The notes under the pieces were generated by a model, which made no database searches, was not told the DNA's origin, and saw only the letters and a program-made list of their open reading frames with translations. The position numbers and the translations under genes were made by a program. A DNA stretch of 64,000 nucleotides from Lycorma delicatula (Eukaryota > Arthropoda > Insecta > Hemiptera > Fulgoridae): the NCBI RefSeq assembly GCF_047948215.1, contig NC_134455.1, forward strand, positions 322,206,147-322,270,146. Direction: 5' to 3'. Of the stretch, positions 13,187-26,580 are shown in pieces (positions within the stretch are counted from its first letter, which is position 1; each line of letters starts with the position of its first letter).

Positions 13187-13490
13187 TCCTCTCCGATTTG
13201 AAAATAAGATAACCGTTTCGAATACTTTGGTGAAGTTAGAGCTTAGGTCACAACAAAAGTTGTGACAGTCCAGTGGAAACCCGAAAATTTTAAGACGCAT
13301 ACAATTAAATGAGAGCGAAATTTCCTTACGTTTATTTGTAGAATAGAATATACAGTTTTTATTCATACTACCTCATTGTATTCACATCGTATTCATAAAT
13401 GACCCAAGTATACAGTAATCATAACTCTAATTGGGTTTTCTAATAATATATCAACAATAACAACTACAAATTACTTATTACTTAAAAAAG
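13162..13490. repeat. 329-bp direct repeat, copy 2
   Basis: Second copy of 12065-12393, about 97% identical by eye, with the same GTCACAAC/GTTGTGAC hairpin (13247-13266). It starts inside the inverted repeat at 13148-13186. The high identity means the duplication is younger than most elements in the window. Confidence 0.8.
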
Positions 13491-13789
13491 ACATTAATGT
13501 CTGCTAACGCGCTGGTATCGCTTCAGCAGACATCTCGCTCGCAAACAATCACAAGCCTCATTGAGAAGGAACTAAGTGGAAATACTAATCAGAAATTCTA
13601 AAAAAGAAATAAAAGATTTGCCATTGCGGACAAACTTTGTTTAAATACTCGGAATGTAAAAAGAATAGCATAATGTTTATTTCCTGGAAATAAACATTAA
13701 AGGAAGTTGTGACAACGACAAATATACATTAATATATAATAGTACATTACAGAACACGCGAGCAAAAGTTGGAAATGAAGTTATGGTTG

Positions 13790-16220
13790 ATAAAAAATGG
13801 AAAAGGCGAATACACTCGTATTAGTGATGGAATGAATGAGAGGTTTACAATTCTACGTCGTAAGATAAAAAGATATGTGTGTATTTCATTTATGTAAACG
13901 TGCCAAAGGAAGGGAAATTAAAAAAGAACCTGTTTCTTTTAAAACAGGATTTTATGAATATCCGTAAGAAACTATTGATAAATGCAAAAAGAATGATTAC
14001 ATAATAACAGGAGGTGGAAATGAGTAGAATGCGCATGTGGAGAAGATACCGTTTACAGGGATTGTTGGATGTAATAGAGAAGGAAACTTAAACACAAAAG
14101 AAAGGCTAACTAGAGAGTTTTTAAATTTAACGATATGAAAACTGTGAATAGTTTTAGTAACAAAGAATGCTTGTTCTGACATCGAACTAACGTGCATTAC
14201 TGATCACTTCATAGCCGAAAAAACAAATGTAGTATTGTTTAATGATACGGAATATGCAGGGGATTAGACTTTGATAAAGATCACTCGTTGAAACAGTTTA
14301 AGGCAAAAAGACATCGTCATAATCGGAGAAGGATTATTATCAGTAAAAAACTTATTCCCTAGAAGTGAGATCGTTAGAAATTTATGAGAGAAGACTTAAT
14401 AGAATCAACTACTAATTCAAATGAGCAAAGGTGTTAAATAGGAATGATAAAATGTGAAGAAGCTCGTAAGGAAAATAGCATATAAAGCCCTTTGTTGTCA
14501 GAGAAAATTCCAAAAGGAGAAGATAAATTTTTGGAATGACGATGTGCGTGATGAAGACCGAAAAAAAGAAGCACATCTGAGACGATTAAAAATAAAAACC
14601 GAAGAAGATAAGAATGAATATACTTGACGAAAAAATATTACTAAACGGACTTTTAGAAGACTACAAAGTAATAAGTGGGATTGTTATACTCTCATAAGGC
14701 AGGTTCAAAATGATATCCAAGGGAGCCGAGATGTGGCTTAAAAATTATGAGATACTTGAGAAAGATGGAGGAAGAGGTAGTCCTCAAATTTCAGTGGAAA
14801 GTTATGAAGAATATTTTGGATGTTTGCAAAAGCCGCGGTCAGTAAATCAGTAAATTTATATGTCTGATTAAGAAGAAACTGATAGGTTAGAAATGTCAGA
14901 AATGACAAATGTACTTTAAAACTGTAAAATCAGGAAAGCTTCAGATAGTAGAGGAATTACTAAAATAAACAGATTTAAATTTCAAAAAGAATCTTTGAGG
15001 TTCCTTGCTTCACTACGGATTAAAACAAAGATTCTTGATGAATGGAAACTGAAAGGATCGTGTTAGTCTTCAGAAAGGGAAACAGGAGTCAGTGCAAGAA
15101 TTAAAAGTACTCTCAACATAGGTTACAAAATATTCCTCCGGATTTTAAGCGAAGATTAACAATTTTAATCGAAAGCACATTAGGGAAGAACAGTCTGACT
15201 TCAGGAATGGTAGAGATTGTGCAGACAATGTTTTCGCTGTAAAGAAAAACACTAGAAATATCATTGCGAGATGCATATTCTGTTTATAAAGTTAAAAAGA
15301 CGTTTGAGAAAGTTGTAAGGAAAAACGTAGGTAGATAATAGTGAAAATATGAATACCAAGACACCTGATTTCAGACAATAATATAGTGGAAAAACAGCCA
15401 TGAGAAAAATAAAACAGGAAGTTATGAAAAGTAATGTACCTGTAAATTTAGAATTTCGATAGAGGTGCGGTTTATCGTGGCTCCTGTACAATATTTAAAT
15501 GGACGATAAACTTAGAAATTAGGTAAGTAATGTTAGGAACAACATTAATTCAAAAAGTTCTGCAAATTTGATGCTTTTTTTTTGCTTGATGATTTCTCGT
15601 CACGTAAATTTGAAGTATGTGCGTGGGATATGGGAATGGATGGAATTTTGTAGCGTATGAAAAATGCCACGCTAATTTTTTTTTAAAACTAAGATTAAAA
15701 TCTATTTTAAGAAGTGAAGAAATAGAAAAAGTTAGTTCCGTTCAATATTTAGAAAACAAATTTTACCGCTTGAAGAAGCGGATGTTAGCTGTTAAGACAG
15801 CAAAGTCAGTTTCACAACTACATCATAAGGAGAACCCTAAAATATATAGTAAATGCAGATAGATACATTAATAAAGTTTTAAAGGTAGCATCAGCTCCCG
15901 CTTTTGTACAACGATCAGAAAGGTGGTGCATTAAAAAATAGAGCGAAAAGTATATCCAAGCATCACAAATGAGATTTCTTAGATGCTGGATATCGTGCGA
16001 ATGATAGGAAGAGATACGGAAATTAGATATCAGCTTAATGTTTTCAATATAAATGAAAGAAACAAAGCCCTCTGCAAAGATTAAAGAAGTCATATTAGCA
16101 GAATGAATAATGCACGAATGATGCCTAAACGAGTATAAGAGTAGAGATAAAAGAAATTTGGATGGCTTACGAAATGATAAGCAGATAAATATTTAATCAA
16201 AACTTTTTTAGCAGCTACAT
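13790..16220 (+). mobile_element. Decayed non-LTR retrotransposon (LINE), plus strand
   Basis: Fragments of a LINE reverse-transcriptase ORF in all three plus frames, full of stops and shifts. Around 14460-14830 there is a basic linker that includes FWNDDVRDEDRKKEAHLRR. Around 14890-15140 the reading resembles the start of the RT domain. Near 15181-15247 EEQSDFRNGRDCADNVFAVK matches the conserved RT segment before motif A. At 15950-16130 a C-terminal segment appears (MRFLR...RMNNAR) of the kind that follows the RT in these elements. RT copies element RNA at the target nick. The catalytic FADD box is not visible. The 5' boundary is uncertain and the family name is not assigned. Confidence 0.65.
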
Positions 16221-17655
16221 ATTATCATAATGCTGACCATCATAATAGATTAAAATCCAGTAGCTGAAGAAGACATTAACAGGCATATTTTTAGAATTTA
16301 TTTTGTATTTATACTGATAAAAAAAACGTGTTAGATTTAAAAGTAGCCAAAAAACATTATTTTTCTTTGAGACTATTTTTCTCTGCTATTTTTCTTTAAT
16401 CTTTCCTTTTTTATAATTGCGTAGGTTAATAGAAAAAGTTCATGAATAAAATAAGACCATCCAAAATTTGTTATCGTTATTATAAAGCAAGTTACTGTAG
16501 GAAAAAACTTCAAATTCATAAGTGAAGATATAGCGCGACTAGAACAGTTATTAGGAGTATGGTCCTCAAAGATTATAACTTAATACTTCGACTATTTAAA
16601 ACTGAGATGAACGAATAAAATTATAAATTTATTTGATGAGGCAATGCTGCTTATCCACTTTACGAAAACTATGCTAAAATCATTGTAAAATTTTATTTCA
16701 TAATTTCTATTAATAAGCTACTATTGTTTATAAGATCCGAAAAAAATATTTACAACATAATAAATTATGGCAGACGTTGAAACATATAATTGTTAAATAC
16801 ATTAAAAAATATAATTCATGAAATATTCGATACGGAATTAAATAAGTCGACATTATTCTACTAGATTTTACTTTCTGTAAAACAATAAAAAATGACTGAA
16901 GCTTTGTTAAAGCATGATAATAAACTACCCTCCTTTTACTATATATCTATTATTTGTATGATTAGATAATAAAATATATTTTTTTATTATTATTTGAACG
17001 CCTACGTTTTGCACGATTACAACTGATTAATGGTAGAATACAGGAGGTGGTGGCAAACATGAAATAAAGAAGATGCGTAAAATGCAGTCGATGTGCGTGC
17101 AGATGCGTGGAGCCTGGTACGGTAACACGCATTACTCCAACCACTAGCGACTGTAATCCCCCTCTCCATAAATAAACTATATTCAATAAAATATAAATAT
17201 ACAAGAACTGTCCGCAAGTCTGGCGCGTAGTGGGAAAAAAAAACTTTTTTTTAAATGTCAAACACAATAAATAAACTAGTTTTACTGTATATTCATGAAC
17301 AACCTAATAATATACTAATACTGTAATACCAATAATGCAAATATTCCCTTAACTCTAATCTAAAAATAAATAGTTCGAAAGACAATAATGCTGCAATAAT
17401 CTCATGTAGTTAATATTAAAAAGTCACTCCTAGACGGTGTATTTAATAAATAAATAGAACCATTGGAATCAAGTATTACGTACCACTTTGAATTTGAATT
17501 TAAATTTAACTGGTTCGATCCCTTTCTCGTGGGAACATTTAGTTGAACAACAGGTAGTGCAATAAGTGTATAAGGCAGATATTACGAAACTTGCATGGGT
17601 AACCGTTTAAATGAACACAATCGAACATTTTAAATATCAAAATTGAATACGTAAC
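16221..17655. other. Anonymous AT-rich DNA
   Basis: No supported feature. A minus-strand open frame of about 100 codons at 16962-17267 overlaps another open frame, has no known motif and looks like chance. Confidence 0.45.
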
Positions 17656-19135
17656 TCCATGAAATATCAAAATCCTGCTTCCACGAATCCCTGAATCAAT
17701 CCCCGGTCAATGTATGGCCGTATATGAAGTAATTCTGTAGTAAGGCGAAAGAAAATAAAGGGGGAGTTCTGGGCGTCGTAAAACGGACACATCTTGACTG
17801 AGGTACGAACACCCCTACAGAAAAGTTTAGGTCTCCAGGTTGAAGATGGAGCGGTAGGTCTACTTCCTATCATTGTAAAAACTCCTACAATAAGGTCCCG
17901 GAATAGTACTGGGAATTCGGAAATAAGAAAATGGAATCTAATGTAGACTACAACTTTTCGATGCTAGAATTTTTAAGGTCTAAGCAATAAGTGTGGCGAA
18001 GTAGTTTAAACCCCAAAATAATTTAATATCGATGTAGATATTTTAAGTGAAATCAAATATAAAGGATTTGAAAATGATGGATAGGGATTATTTATGTAAA
18101 AGTGGAAGAGATAGGTTAAATTGTTGAAAATTATGGTAACAATATTTTGAACTATGATGTATGGCGTTCCAGATTAAGGTGAACGGTGTATTTTGGAAAT
18201 AGGAGAAACGCTTTTTCGATCAAAAAACACTCAAAACTATATATGCACACGTGTAAATAAGCGTGGTATCGGGCTACGAAAGGTCTTAAATCGATTACTG
18301 ATTACGTTGTAAAACAGAAATCAAGATTTGTTATACAGGAAGTTAAAATACACAAGGGCAACATGTGGATTTCATAATTTCCTTATAAAATCCAAAATTG
18401 AAATTAAGAGGATAAATTCTACAAATATTTAAGACAAAAGACCACTGCAACCGAAGTTAAAAACGTAGCAGACAACATTAAATGCAGTTTTAAGGATGAA
18501 TCTGCGGAGTTATTGTGTAAATTACATTCAGCAGAAAAAATGAAGTTTTCCTAAGAAGTTACTGAGGAATACAGTGTAAAATATTAAAGAAATTTATTCA
18601 CAGTGCTGCAAGGGTGGGAAGGGGAGGTGAGAAAGTGAGAATTGATGAAAGAAATTGGTGGTCGAAGGAAATATTGGAGTTTATGCATGCTTAACAGCAT
18701 GAGAAGAATGCTTAGAATGCAATGAAAGAATTTGGGAAATGATATGTATAATAAGATGGAATTACATATAAAGATGTATGTAATAACTTGGGAATTCTGA
18801 GGTAAAGGGAAATGAAGAGAATGCTAAATTACTTGAAAACAGATGAAAAACAAACTTCAAGACTGGATCCAATCTTTATTGAAGAATACGAAGACTATTA
18901 ATCGAAGTTACCATCAGAAGAGAGGAGAAACGGATATTTAATCAAAATTGCAAAATTATTTACATCATGTAATAGGAGAGGGGAAATCCCACAGAAATGG
19001 GATGTAAAAAAATAACATCTATTTACAAAAAAAGACGATAAAACGGATTGTAAAAAATGACAAAGGAATAAATGCAATACGTTACGTGAGTAGACTGTAC
19101 AGGTGTTCTTAAAAAATATTTAAAAAATCTGATGA
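17656..19135 (+). mobile_element. Decayed LINE fragment, plus strand
   Basis: The first 250 bp (17656-17900) are GC-richer and resemble a 5' untranslated region. Downstream, plus-strand fragments look like a LINE ORF. Near 18640-18690 ERNWWSKEILEFM matches the linker before the RT. Near 18975-19030 RGEIPQKWDVKK is followed by a shifted KK-D-KTDCK, matching the 'W..a.I.PI.KKGDK.DC.NYRGI' RT segment. Stops and shifts are frequent and everything after the early RT is missing. It is distinct from the LINE at 13790. Confidence 0.5.
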
Positions 19136-21800
19136 GGACACCACATGATTTCCTTGAACACTAATTAAATTAAATACACATTTAAAAAATGAAAAGTACA
19201 TATAATTTTATTTCATTAATAACTTTTTTTTGTTTTTTATTTATTGTAAAACATTTTTTACAATCGGGGGTTAATAATTAAACTAATAAACATAATTTTT
19301 GTTTCCTAATATGCGATACACGATTTTAATCTGTTATTTGATACTAAAAACGAATATGAACTCAGAATCTTTTTATCATCCACCATTTTTGAAAAGGTTT
19401 TAAATTTTAATTAAAGGTTTTTTTCTTTTAATTTTAAAATTTAATAATTACTACATTTATTTATTGGTTATTTATTAGATATTTATATAATTTATTTTTT
19501 ATTTTTCAGTGCATTTTTATATTTGTTAATACATTTTTTTTTTAATTCTCAATATGATTTAATTCTTATTTTTTACTTTTTAGAGGGTTTTTCTAATTTG
19601 TCCCCTTTTTTTATTAATGTTAATATTAATATTAGTTTAATAAAAGCTTTTTTAAAAAATAATTTTTTATATGTAATCAAATATATTTTTGTAATTTTTT
19701 TGTTTTTTTGTATATTTTTTTTCTATATTTTTTGGTTTAAATTATAAACCAATTACATATTAGCAGTTGTTTGGACACTAATTCCTTATTTGTGCAGAAT
19801 TTAACAAACTGAGCTTTACAGCGAAACTGAAGTAAGTAAAAATTATAAGGTACAAATCGTAATTGATTGTGGAAGGCTTAGCCAATATAAAAAATAATTA
19901 GAAATAAGATAACCGCTGTTTTCAGAGATAACAAAAATAACGGACTGATGATGTCGAGTAGGTTCTTTCGATGAAAGTTTTTGTAAAACTTTAGTTAATA
20001 ACATTTTTATAAATATATTCAAAAGTAAAACTGTAAAGAATTGACTTCGTCGAAATCAACGTAAGATTTATTTATCTTATGTAGGTTACACTACATTATA
20101 TTATTGTGTAATAATAAAGGTACGATGCTATTGAACGGTTTCATAGGTAAACGTTAGGCTTAACGGTGGAGTAGATCGAGAAGAAGACATATCTAACGCG
20201 TACTCGCCGAGATACAGAATAGAAATGGATGACATCAAGACTAAAATTCCCTTATGACTGTCTGTTAGGATCGCCGCTGCTTTCACGTGCATTCATAACC
20301 AACCGATCGAGATATTCATATAAATCTTAAATTTTGCATAAGACAACGTTCAATCACTGTAAAACTTATTAACTTCCTACTGAGGAAATCAATGTTCTAT
20401 ACAGACTTAAAGAACTACGTACTTACAATATAATGTATAATCACAATTTAAAAAAATAAAAATGTAAAATCGTTATTATTTATAGCATATCGTCAAACGT
20501 GGCAAGAGCTGTACAATCTTAAATATTACACTGTATTAACTATCTCAAGATACCGTAAAAGCAGCTTCAAATTTAACAAATCACGTCAGATCTTATGGCT
20601 TGTTAACTAAACATAAACATAATCTCACAAGCGCATATTAAAGTTTTACCTGCGGGTAGGAAAATCAAAACAAAATCCCACGCACACAAAAATTATTTAC
20701 TTGACATTTGCTTTGCTTTGCATTTATTTAATTTTATTGATAAAATAGTTAAAAGCTGAAATATTCGTATTTTCCTCACTCAGTTAAACTTTTTTTTAGA
20801 GGTATTTTTAAAATATGAAAGAAGCCCACCATAGTTTGTTTATCCTTTCTAAACAATGATATGTATTTATCTGGACAATATAGAATTTGTAATTCGGTAA
20901 GAAAGCTAGAATTCGCAACAATTTTGTTTCATTTCATAGTTTAATTTATTTACTTCTTCGACAATGTTTGTTTATCAATGATCGCAAAGATCATCCACGA
21001 TTCATAACCCGGTAACAAAGCAAAATTATAATCGATTAAAATATAATGTCAGTATAAACTAAAAATAAAAACCGATTCACACAGAAAACTAACAAGTAAG
21101 TTAATCTGTAGTAACTGTTTGGAGAAATACGAGACTGTATTTTTCACATAAAAAGTTGTACTAAGATATGCTTAGCTAAGTCATGTTACGGTTTTTTGGC
21201 TCGTTGGCAGGACTACTTTTCCACTTTCCACCGTCAATGTAACGCATGCCCTTAACGCGGCTTTGGCTCTTACGTGTTTAACAGATTCATTAGTGGTTTG
21301 TCGAGCGTAACCAAGTGTTAATATTTTATTTATTTCACATAAATAAAAAAGCTTTTATACAACTTGTAAATTAAAATATACATTATTTTAGCAATTCGTA
21401 TTTTGAAGTACTAAAAATTATGTTTAAATAATAAATAAGCATGATAAGATCTATAATTTGCCCTTTATTTTTCTTTTATTTTACAAGTAAATTTTGTTGG
21501 AGTAACATTTAAATATCTAAACTTCCCTTTAATTTTATTATTATTATCTTTTACGGTTTTTTATGGGGGTCTTATTATTTTTTAATTATTAGAGTAAGGA
21601 ACAACATGCAAAACTATAGTTCGTATTGATAGCTTTGTCTGCCATCTCATCGACGTTGAATTAAAATCTTTTTGGGGTGATAGATTTAACAGCTTAAATT
21701 TCTTCATATTTTATTTATAATGATAAATTTTGGTGTTAATTTTAATATAAATGTTTTATATATATATATATATAACTGAAGTATTTCAGTTGTATTTACT
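19136..21800. other. Anonymous AT-rich DNA
   Basis: Very T-rich from about 19150 to 19745, where a 74-codon open frame is low-complexity F/I/L and not credible. A GC-richer patch at 20147-20257 is open for 36 codons before TGA and is noted as a finding. A TA microsatellite lies at 21757-21774. Confidence 0.45.
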
Positions 21801-21801
21801 T

Positions 21802-21955
21802 CAGTTGATCGTCACATGTTATAAAATTATGACAACGTAAACGTCCTGTCAATTTGTCTAACGTACTGTTGTCTACAGTCTAGACAACAGTTGAGACCTC
21901 CAAATTGACAGGACGTTTACGTTGACATAATTTTATAACATGTGACGACCAACTG
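21802..21955. mobile_element. Foldback / MITE-like element
   Basis: A 154-bp near-perfect palindrome. Arms 21802-21856 and 21901-21955 are complementary at 53 of 55 positions. The 44-nt centre holds a second perfect 10-bp stem, ACTGTTGTCT (21865-21874) with AGACAACAGT (21882-21891). Termini read CAGTTG...CAACTG. No coding capacity is present, so it would depend on a transposase in trans if mobile. No clean target-site duplication was found, so the superfamily is unassigned. A one-off inverted duplication is the alternative. Confidence 0.7.
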
Positions 21956-23690
21956 TTATGTTTTAAGTAAATACCACTATTTTTTTATAATATACATTTG
22001 AAGTTTAAATTACTATTACAAATAGGACGAATATGAGAGTTCCTGAAGATGGAATTTAATTCCAAAAGCGCTCGAACGCTTCGAATTCAATTGTTGGTAA
22101 GCGGTTTTTTGTATATTAACTTTAATTATATACTTATACCAACGGGTCATGCTTAACAGAATTATTATTATTATATATACATATAAATTAGAAATAAATC
22201 TAACCAAAAACAACAGTGAAAATATTTAAACTTTGAATTTTATTTACAGAATTTAATAATACAACATTTAAATCACCATAGAAACGAATTAGTAAAGGAG
22301 AACTGCCGGGGGTTTGTATTTTTCACTTTTTAATAATAAATTTTTTATGCTGCAAAAAATGAAAGTTGAAATCTAGTTAAATTTCACACAAAACTAAAAA
22401 TTTCAGCATTCGTTAAGAGGTAAGAAGACGTAATAAACTGTCGTTGTTTAATTAATAATTATTAATCTTATAATATCAAGCATACTGACATTGATTATTT
22501 ATTTATAACGCTGATAATAACACAGCAACGAATGGAAACCGGTGGGTATTATTTGTAATTTACAAATAGAAAACGAAATTGGCAAATTATCAAAAGGCTT
22601 CATCTTCCATAACGTTCCCATATAATGATAAAAATATGTATCCACGTCTGCATATATAATCGCTACACTAATCGAATATCAGGATAAGAATTATAAAGAA
22701 ACGTTCGCATTCTATTCTAACTACCAAGTGACCAGATCTTTTCTAACTACCATCGGTCAGTTAGGTTTATTGCCACAGGAATTTCTAATAAATAAGAATT
22801 TTTACCTATGTCTAGAAATAAGTAAAATTTCAAATTGGAAGAAAGAAATAGCAATATTAATATCTTAAAAGTTTCCTATAAAGTTAGATAAAATGCTTCC
22901 ACCGAATAAAGACATTTCCAATAAAAAATTCCGAGAGGGATTTCTTAATATGATAGACTAATTGTTTTAAATTCTATCTGGCGATCTATTAAAAAAATCG
23001 CGTATCCGTAAAGTCTAGGTACTCGACTTAAGCTAAGTATATGCCTAGAAAAAATCTGCGATTAACACAATTAAATGTTACTGATAAGTCACCAGAGTAC
23101 ACCGTCTGTAAGTTGTGATCTATCAATCGCCTCTAAGTTTCCAGAAACTCACTCTAAGAAGACTAATTTTTTTTTTCTAAACCGTATAAATTTGTGTTCA
23201 AAAGATTTAATTAATTTTTTACCAATTATTATCAGATATTTTCATGAATTTCAGAGAATGGCAATCGTTTTGTAATATTTGAACAGTTTTGGATTCCCTT
23301 TTTTAAATATAGAGATTAGTTTATTAATTTTAGCAAATCGGGGAAAACATAATTTTCAAAGAATATATTAAATTAGCTACGCGGTGAAAATTATTTTAAC
23401 GCATATTTAAGATAAAAGTAGGTCAGTAATCCTTGGTGGAAGCTCCAGATGATTTCATTTAATTATTTTGCATACCTCTTCTAGCATTGTACCGAACGAG
23501 TTCAATAAACTACTACTTGGTGGTAGTCTATTCATTAAATTTATTTCATAGATAATAACGGGCGTAATTTTAGATTTGGACACATTTCACAAAAGTAAGC
23601 TGTTCATAATCTTATCAGAAGAGTAATGCGGAAACGATTTAACAATAAAATTTTCTGAATCGGCAGCATCAGTTCGTTATTACCTCAAAG
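21956..23690. other. Anonymous AT-rich DNA
   Basis: No supported gene, RNA or element. Confidence 0.45.
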
Positions 23691-24110
23691 TACAAAGTAT
23701 TGTGTTCGCGAAAAATTTTAGTCTTCAGGTTTCATCTCATTTTTTCTTTTTTAAAATTTTTTTCTTCCTTGTACAAAGTAAAGTAAGTATTATGATCGCG
23801 AAACATTTCGGTTTTCAAATTTCAACAGAAATATTCATTTTGACCACCCCTGAATCCATTTTGATTAGTTTCGGAGTGACGTCTGTGCGTACGTATACAT
23901 AATAGTAATATATAATAGTATGTGCGTATGTATCTCGCATAAGTCAAAAACAATTAGCCGTAGGATGTTGAAATTTTTGATTTAGCACTGCTGTAACATC
24001 TAGTTGTGTACCACCTTTTTTGATTGCAATCAAAAAAAAAAAATGAATGAAATATTTGGATCTTAAAGGGAAGCCACATCGGTACGAATCAGACTTCATC
24101 TCCTTTTGTT
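23691..24110 (+). repeat. Unclassified interspersed repeat with a partial tandem copy of its start
   Basis: The segment after 23771 (GTACAAAGTAAAGTAAGTAT... with 'GATCGCGAAACATTTCGG') is partly repeated just before it at 23690-23745 ('GTGTTCGCGAAAAATTTTAG'), so its 5' end is duplicated in tandem with divergence. The rest, through about 24110, is noncoding and moderately GC. From memory it resembles repeats common in sap-feeding insects, but I cannot name it. Only the internal duplication is seen directly. Confidence 0.45.
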
Positions 24111-24469
24111 TTTAACATTTTTTTAATATTTTTTTTAACTTTTCTTTTTTTAATTTCAATATATTGATTTAATAATTATTAACCATTATCTAAAAAAAAA
24201 GTTTTACAATAAATAATAATTCAATGATAATAAAAAAAATTAGTGAAATAAAATTTTATGTACTTTTAAAAATTTGTAAATATAATTTAACAGGCATTAC
24301 ATGCACACGTGCATATGTAATAGATTTGGTGAAACATCTGATTATTTAATATTAATTTTAAATTATAATTTATTATTTTTCTAGTTTATTTATGTGTAAT
24401 TTTATTTAATTATTCTGGAATTTCTGTTAATTTTATCTACATTAAAGTTAACTACAGAGTGACTGAAAA

Positions 24470-24830
24470 ATAGACCCTCACAAGAACAACATATCCACTA
24501 AGGCATACATGTCCGATCTTTAATAAATTGCGAAAAATTCTTATCTTTTAATTCATTACGTCTTTGGTTCTTTGGTATATTCATTTTCTCTTTGGTTTGA
24601 TATAATTCTTCTGATCTTAATTTGTGTACACGTTCTCTAGTCTTCAAATTTCCTCTCTTTATATTCATCATTCTCTCTTAATCTTTTTATTCTTTCCTTG
24701 GTCTTAGAATTTTCTTCCTCTTTATATTTTTCATCTTCTCTTAATATTTTTATTCCCCTTCATATTCACTTTTGTCGTTTTTTGAGATATATATCTTCAC
24801 GTTATGTTAATTTTTTTTTTTTAACTTCGG
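24470..24830 (-). pseudogene. Remnant of a Helitron-like ORF N-terminal region
   Basis: Read on the minus strand, this gives a lysine/glutamate-rich repeat (EDEKYKEEENSKTKERIKRL, then RENDEYKERKFED) followed by KNFSQFIKDRT and ICCSCEGLFFSHSV. Charged repeats ending in a CxxC segment like 'F...I..GP.YVC..C..L.F..SV' are typical of the N-terminal part of Helitron Rep-helicase proteins and related insect ORFs. Stops and a frameshift interrupt it and nothing downstream (Rep, helicase) follows. The assignment rests on motif memory. Confidence 0.4.
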
Positions 24831-25375
24831 TCATATCGTTTAAGTTAAAGTAAAAAAGGAGAATACATAAAACAGCGATACGTAAAAATATATAACGTAA
24901 AATTTACTTTGTCCTGTAACGAAGAAAACAATTTACTCAAAAATATGTTTGAAACAACACAAGCTAACTAAGGTGCGTGTTTCAGGAAATCCTAATAGAG
25001 TACAGAAAACTAAATTTCCTTTCGTTATTTAATTACTTCACGACGAGAAGATCAACCTCGATTATATAAAACGTAATTGCTATATCTAAATTAAAACAAA
25101 AACTTTTTATCCATAATGAAAAACACTGTAATCCTTCAAATTTGACATTTTAAATAAATTGCACATCGCCTCATTTCGACTTCATAAAAATATGAATAAT
25201 AGGTTTCTTTGAAAATGATTAAATTCAGAATGTTTAATTCAATAAATGAATATAAGTATTTTAAAATTACAGGAACGGGGAATAAAATAAGATCTTCCTT
25301 AGATTTTTTTATCGTTTTATGAAGCGAGGACTCAAGGTTTAAACTCAACAGCAAAAACATAACGGGACTAGTTTA

Positions 25376-25480
25376 ATACAAGCTATACCTTTCATAACTT
25401 CATCGACAGTATCACTCGGACCAGGCTCTTTATTGTTATCAGATTTATCTAGCGCTTCATGAAGAATAATAAAAAAAACT
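25376..25480 (-). pseudogene. Possible short LINE RT fragment
   Basis: The minus strand reads LHEALDKSDNNKEPGPSDTV then DEVMKG, which resembles the RT-domain start 'A...lk.nKapGPDgi..Evlk' of APE-type LINEs. Flanks on both sides give no supporting homology, so the match is suggestive only. Confidence 0.3.
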
Positions 25481-26580
25481 TATCTGGGCAGTTTTTTCAC
25501 TCTCCAAACTACGCTGTTCTGTAACGCATCTTAATCCATTTTCCCAATTTTAACTTTATTAGCCGTAACTCTATTAACTTTTTCTAAACAATTTTTTTTA
25601 ATCCGTTAATCTGAAATAGTTAATATTAATAAATGTTATAAATGTATAAATATTTATCGATTTCAGGTTCTAGCGGTCGAAACTTACGATAATCTACTCG
25701 AAATTTATCCCATGACTTTGTTTTAAATGTCTAACAATGAAAACTCTCTATTCGCCGGTAAACTCAATTTTGCGCTTTTAAGTAATAGACTCACATCCTT
25801 GTTCAAGACCATTAGCGACTCAACAATTTGTTGATTTGTTTGTTAATTCACATGAATCCAACCGCTACATACAATGGAATTCATTTTTACCTTCATTTGT
25901 TGTAACAGGATTTTTTAAATATGAGAAACGATTCGTTTAAAATGCTAATTACATAATCACCGTCTTTAGTAGCTGCTAGATTAATTACCTAATTTATATT
26001 TTTAAGACACTAAATTCTATGGCTTAAAGCAATTACGAATTCTTTTTATGTCGAAAGATATTCTATGCTTATCTAAACATCTTAACTTTCTTTTTAAAAA
26101 TAATATATGTTTTCTGTTCTGTTATAGATCGCTGTCATCACTGATACATTGCTGACATCGCTATCACTAATAACGAAATGAATTTAGTAATGTTTTTTTT
26201 GGAGTCCTTTTTCTTATCTGAAGTAGTACTTTCCGGATAATTTACGTCTTTTTTCCAGGTTTAAAACATTAATTCTGTTATACGTATTATTTAAATTAAT
26301 TTGATATTGTTCTAACTTCCAAATTCCTCTTTTAAGTGGAGGCGATACACACATCGCATCGCTTCCCACGAAAAGGGGACGATCAATTTGATTCTTTTCA
26401 CTAACACTGTCCCAGTTTCTCTTATCGGTTAAAGATCCATAAAGCGTTTAAAGATCAAGGGATGCTAGCCGAGAATCGCTTTTCCTAAGAACAGTTGCGT
26501 TCATAACTCGGTCAGTCTCCACGATGAACAGGTGAAGGAGTCACTTTCAAGGCTTAATGTTACTTGGGATAAGTATAGTT

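Noticed and set aside
12065..13490. LTR retrotransposon formed by the 329-bp repeats
   Set aside because: No TG...CA termini, primer-binding site, polypurine tract, gag/pol sequence or clean target duplication was seen, so only a direct repeat is reported.
16962..17267. 101-codon minus-strand open frame
   Set aside because: No motif, no splice context, overlaps another open frame of equal quality, and part of it is poly-Lys from A/T runs.
19523..19747. 74-codon plus-strand open frame
   Set aside because: Almost only F, I, L, N and K from a T-rich tract. It is a composition artefact, not a membrane protein.
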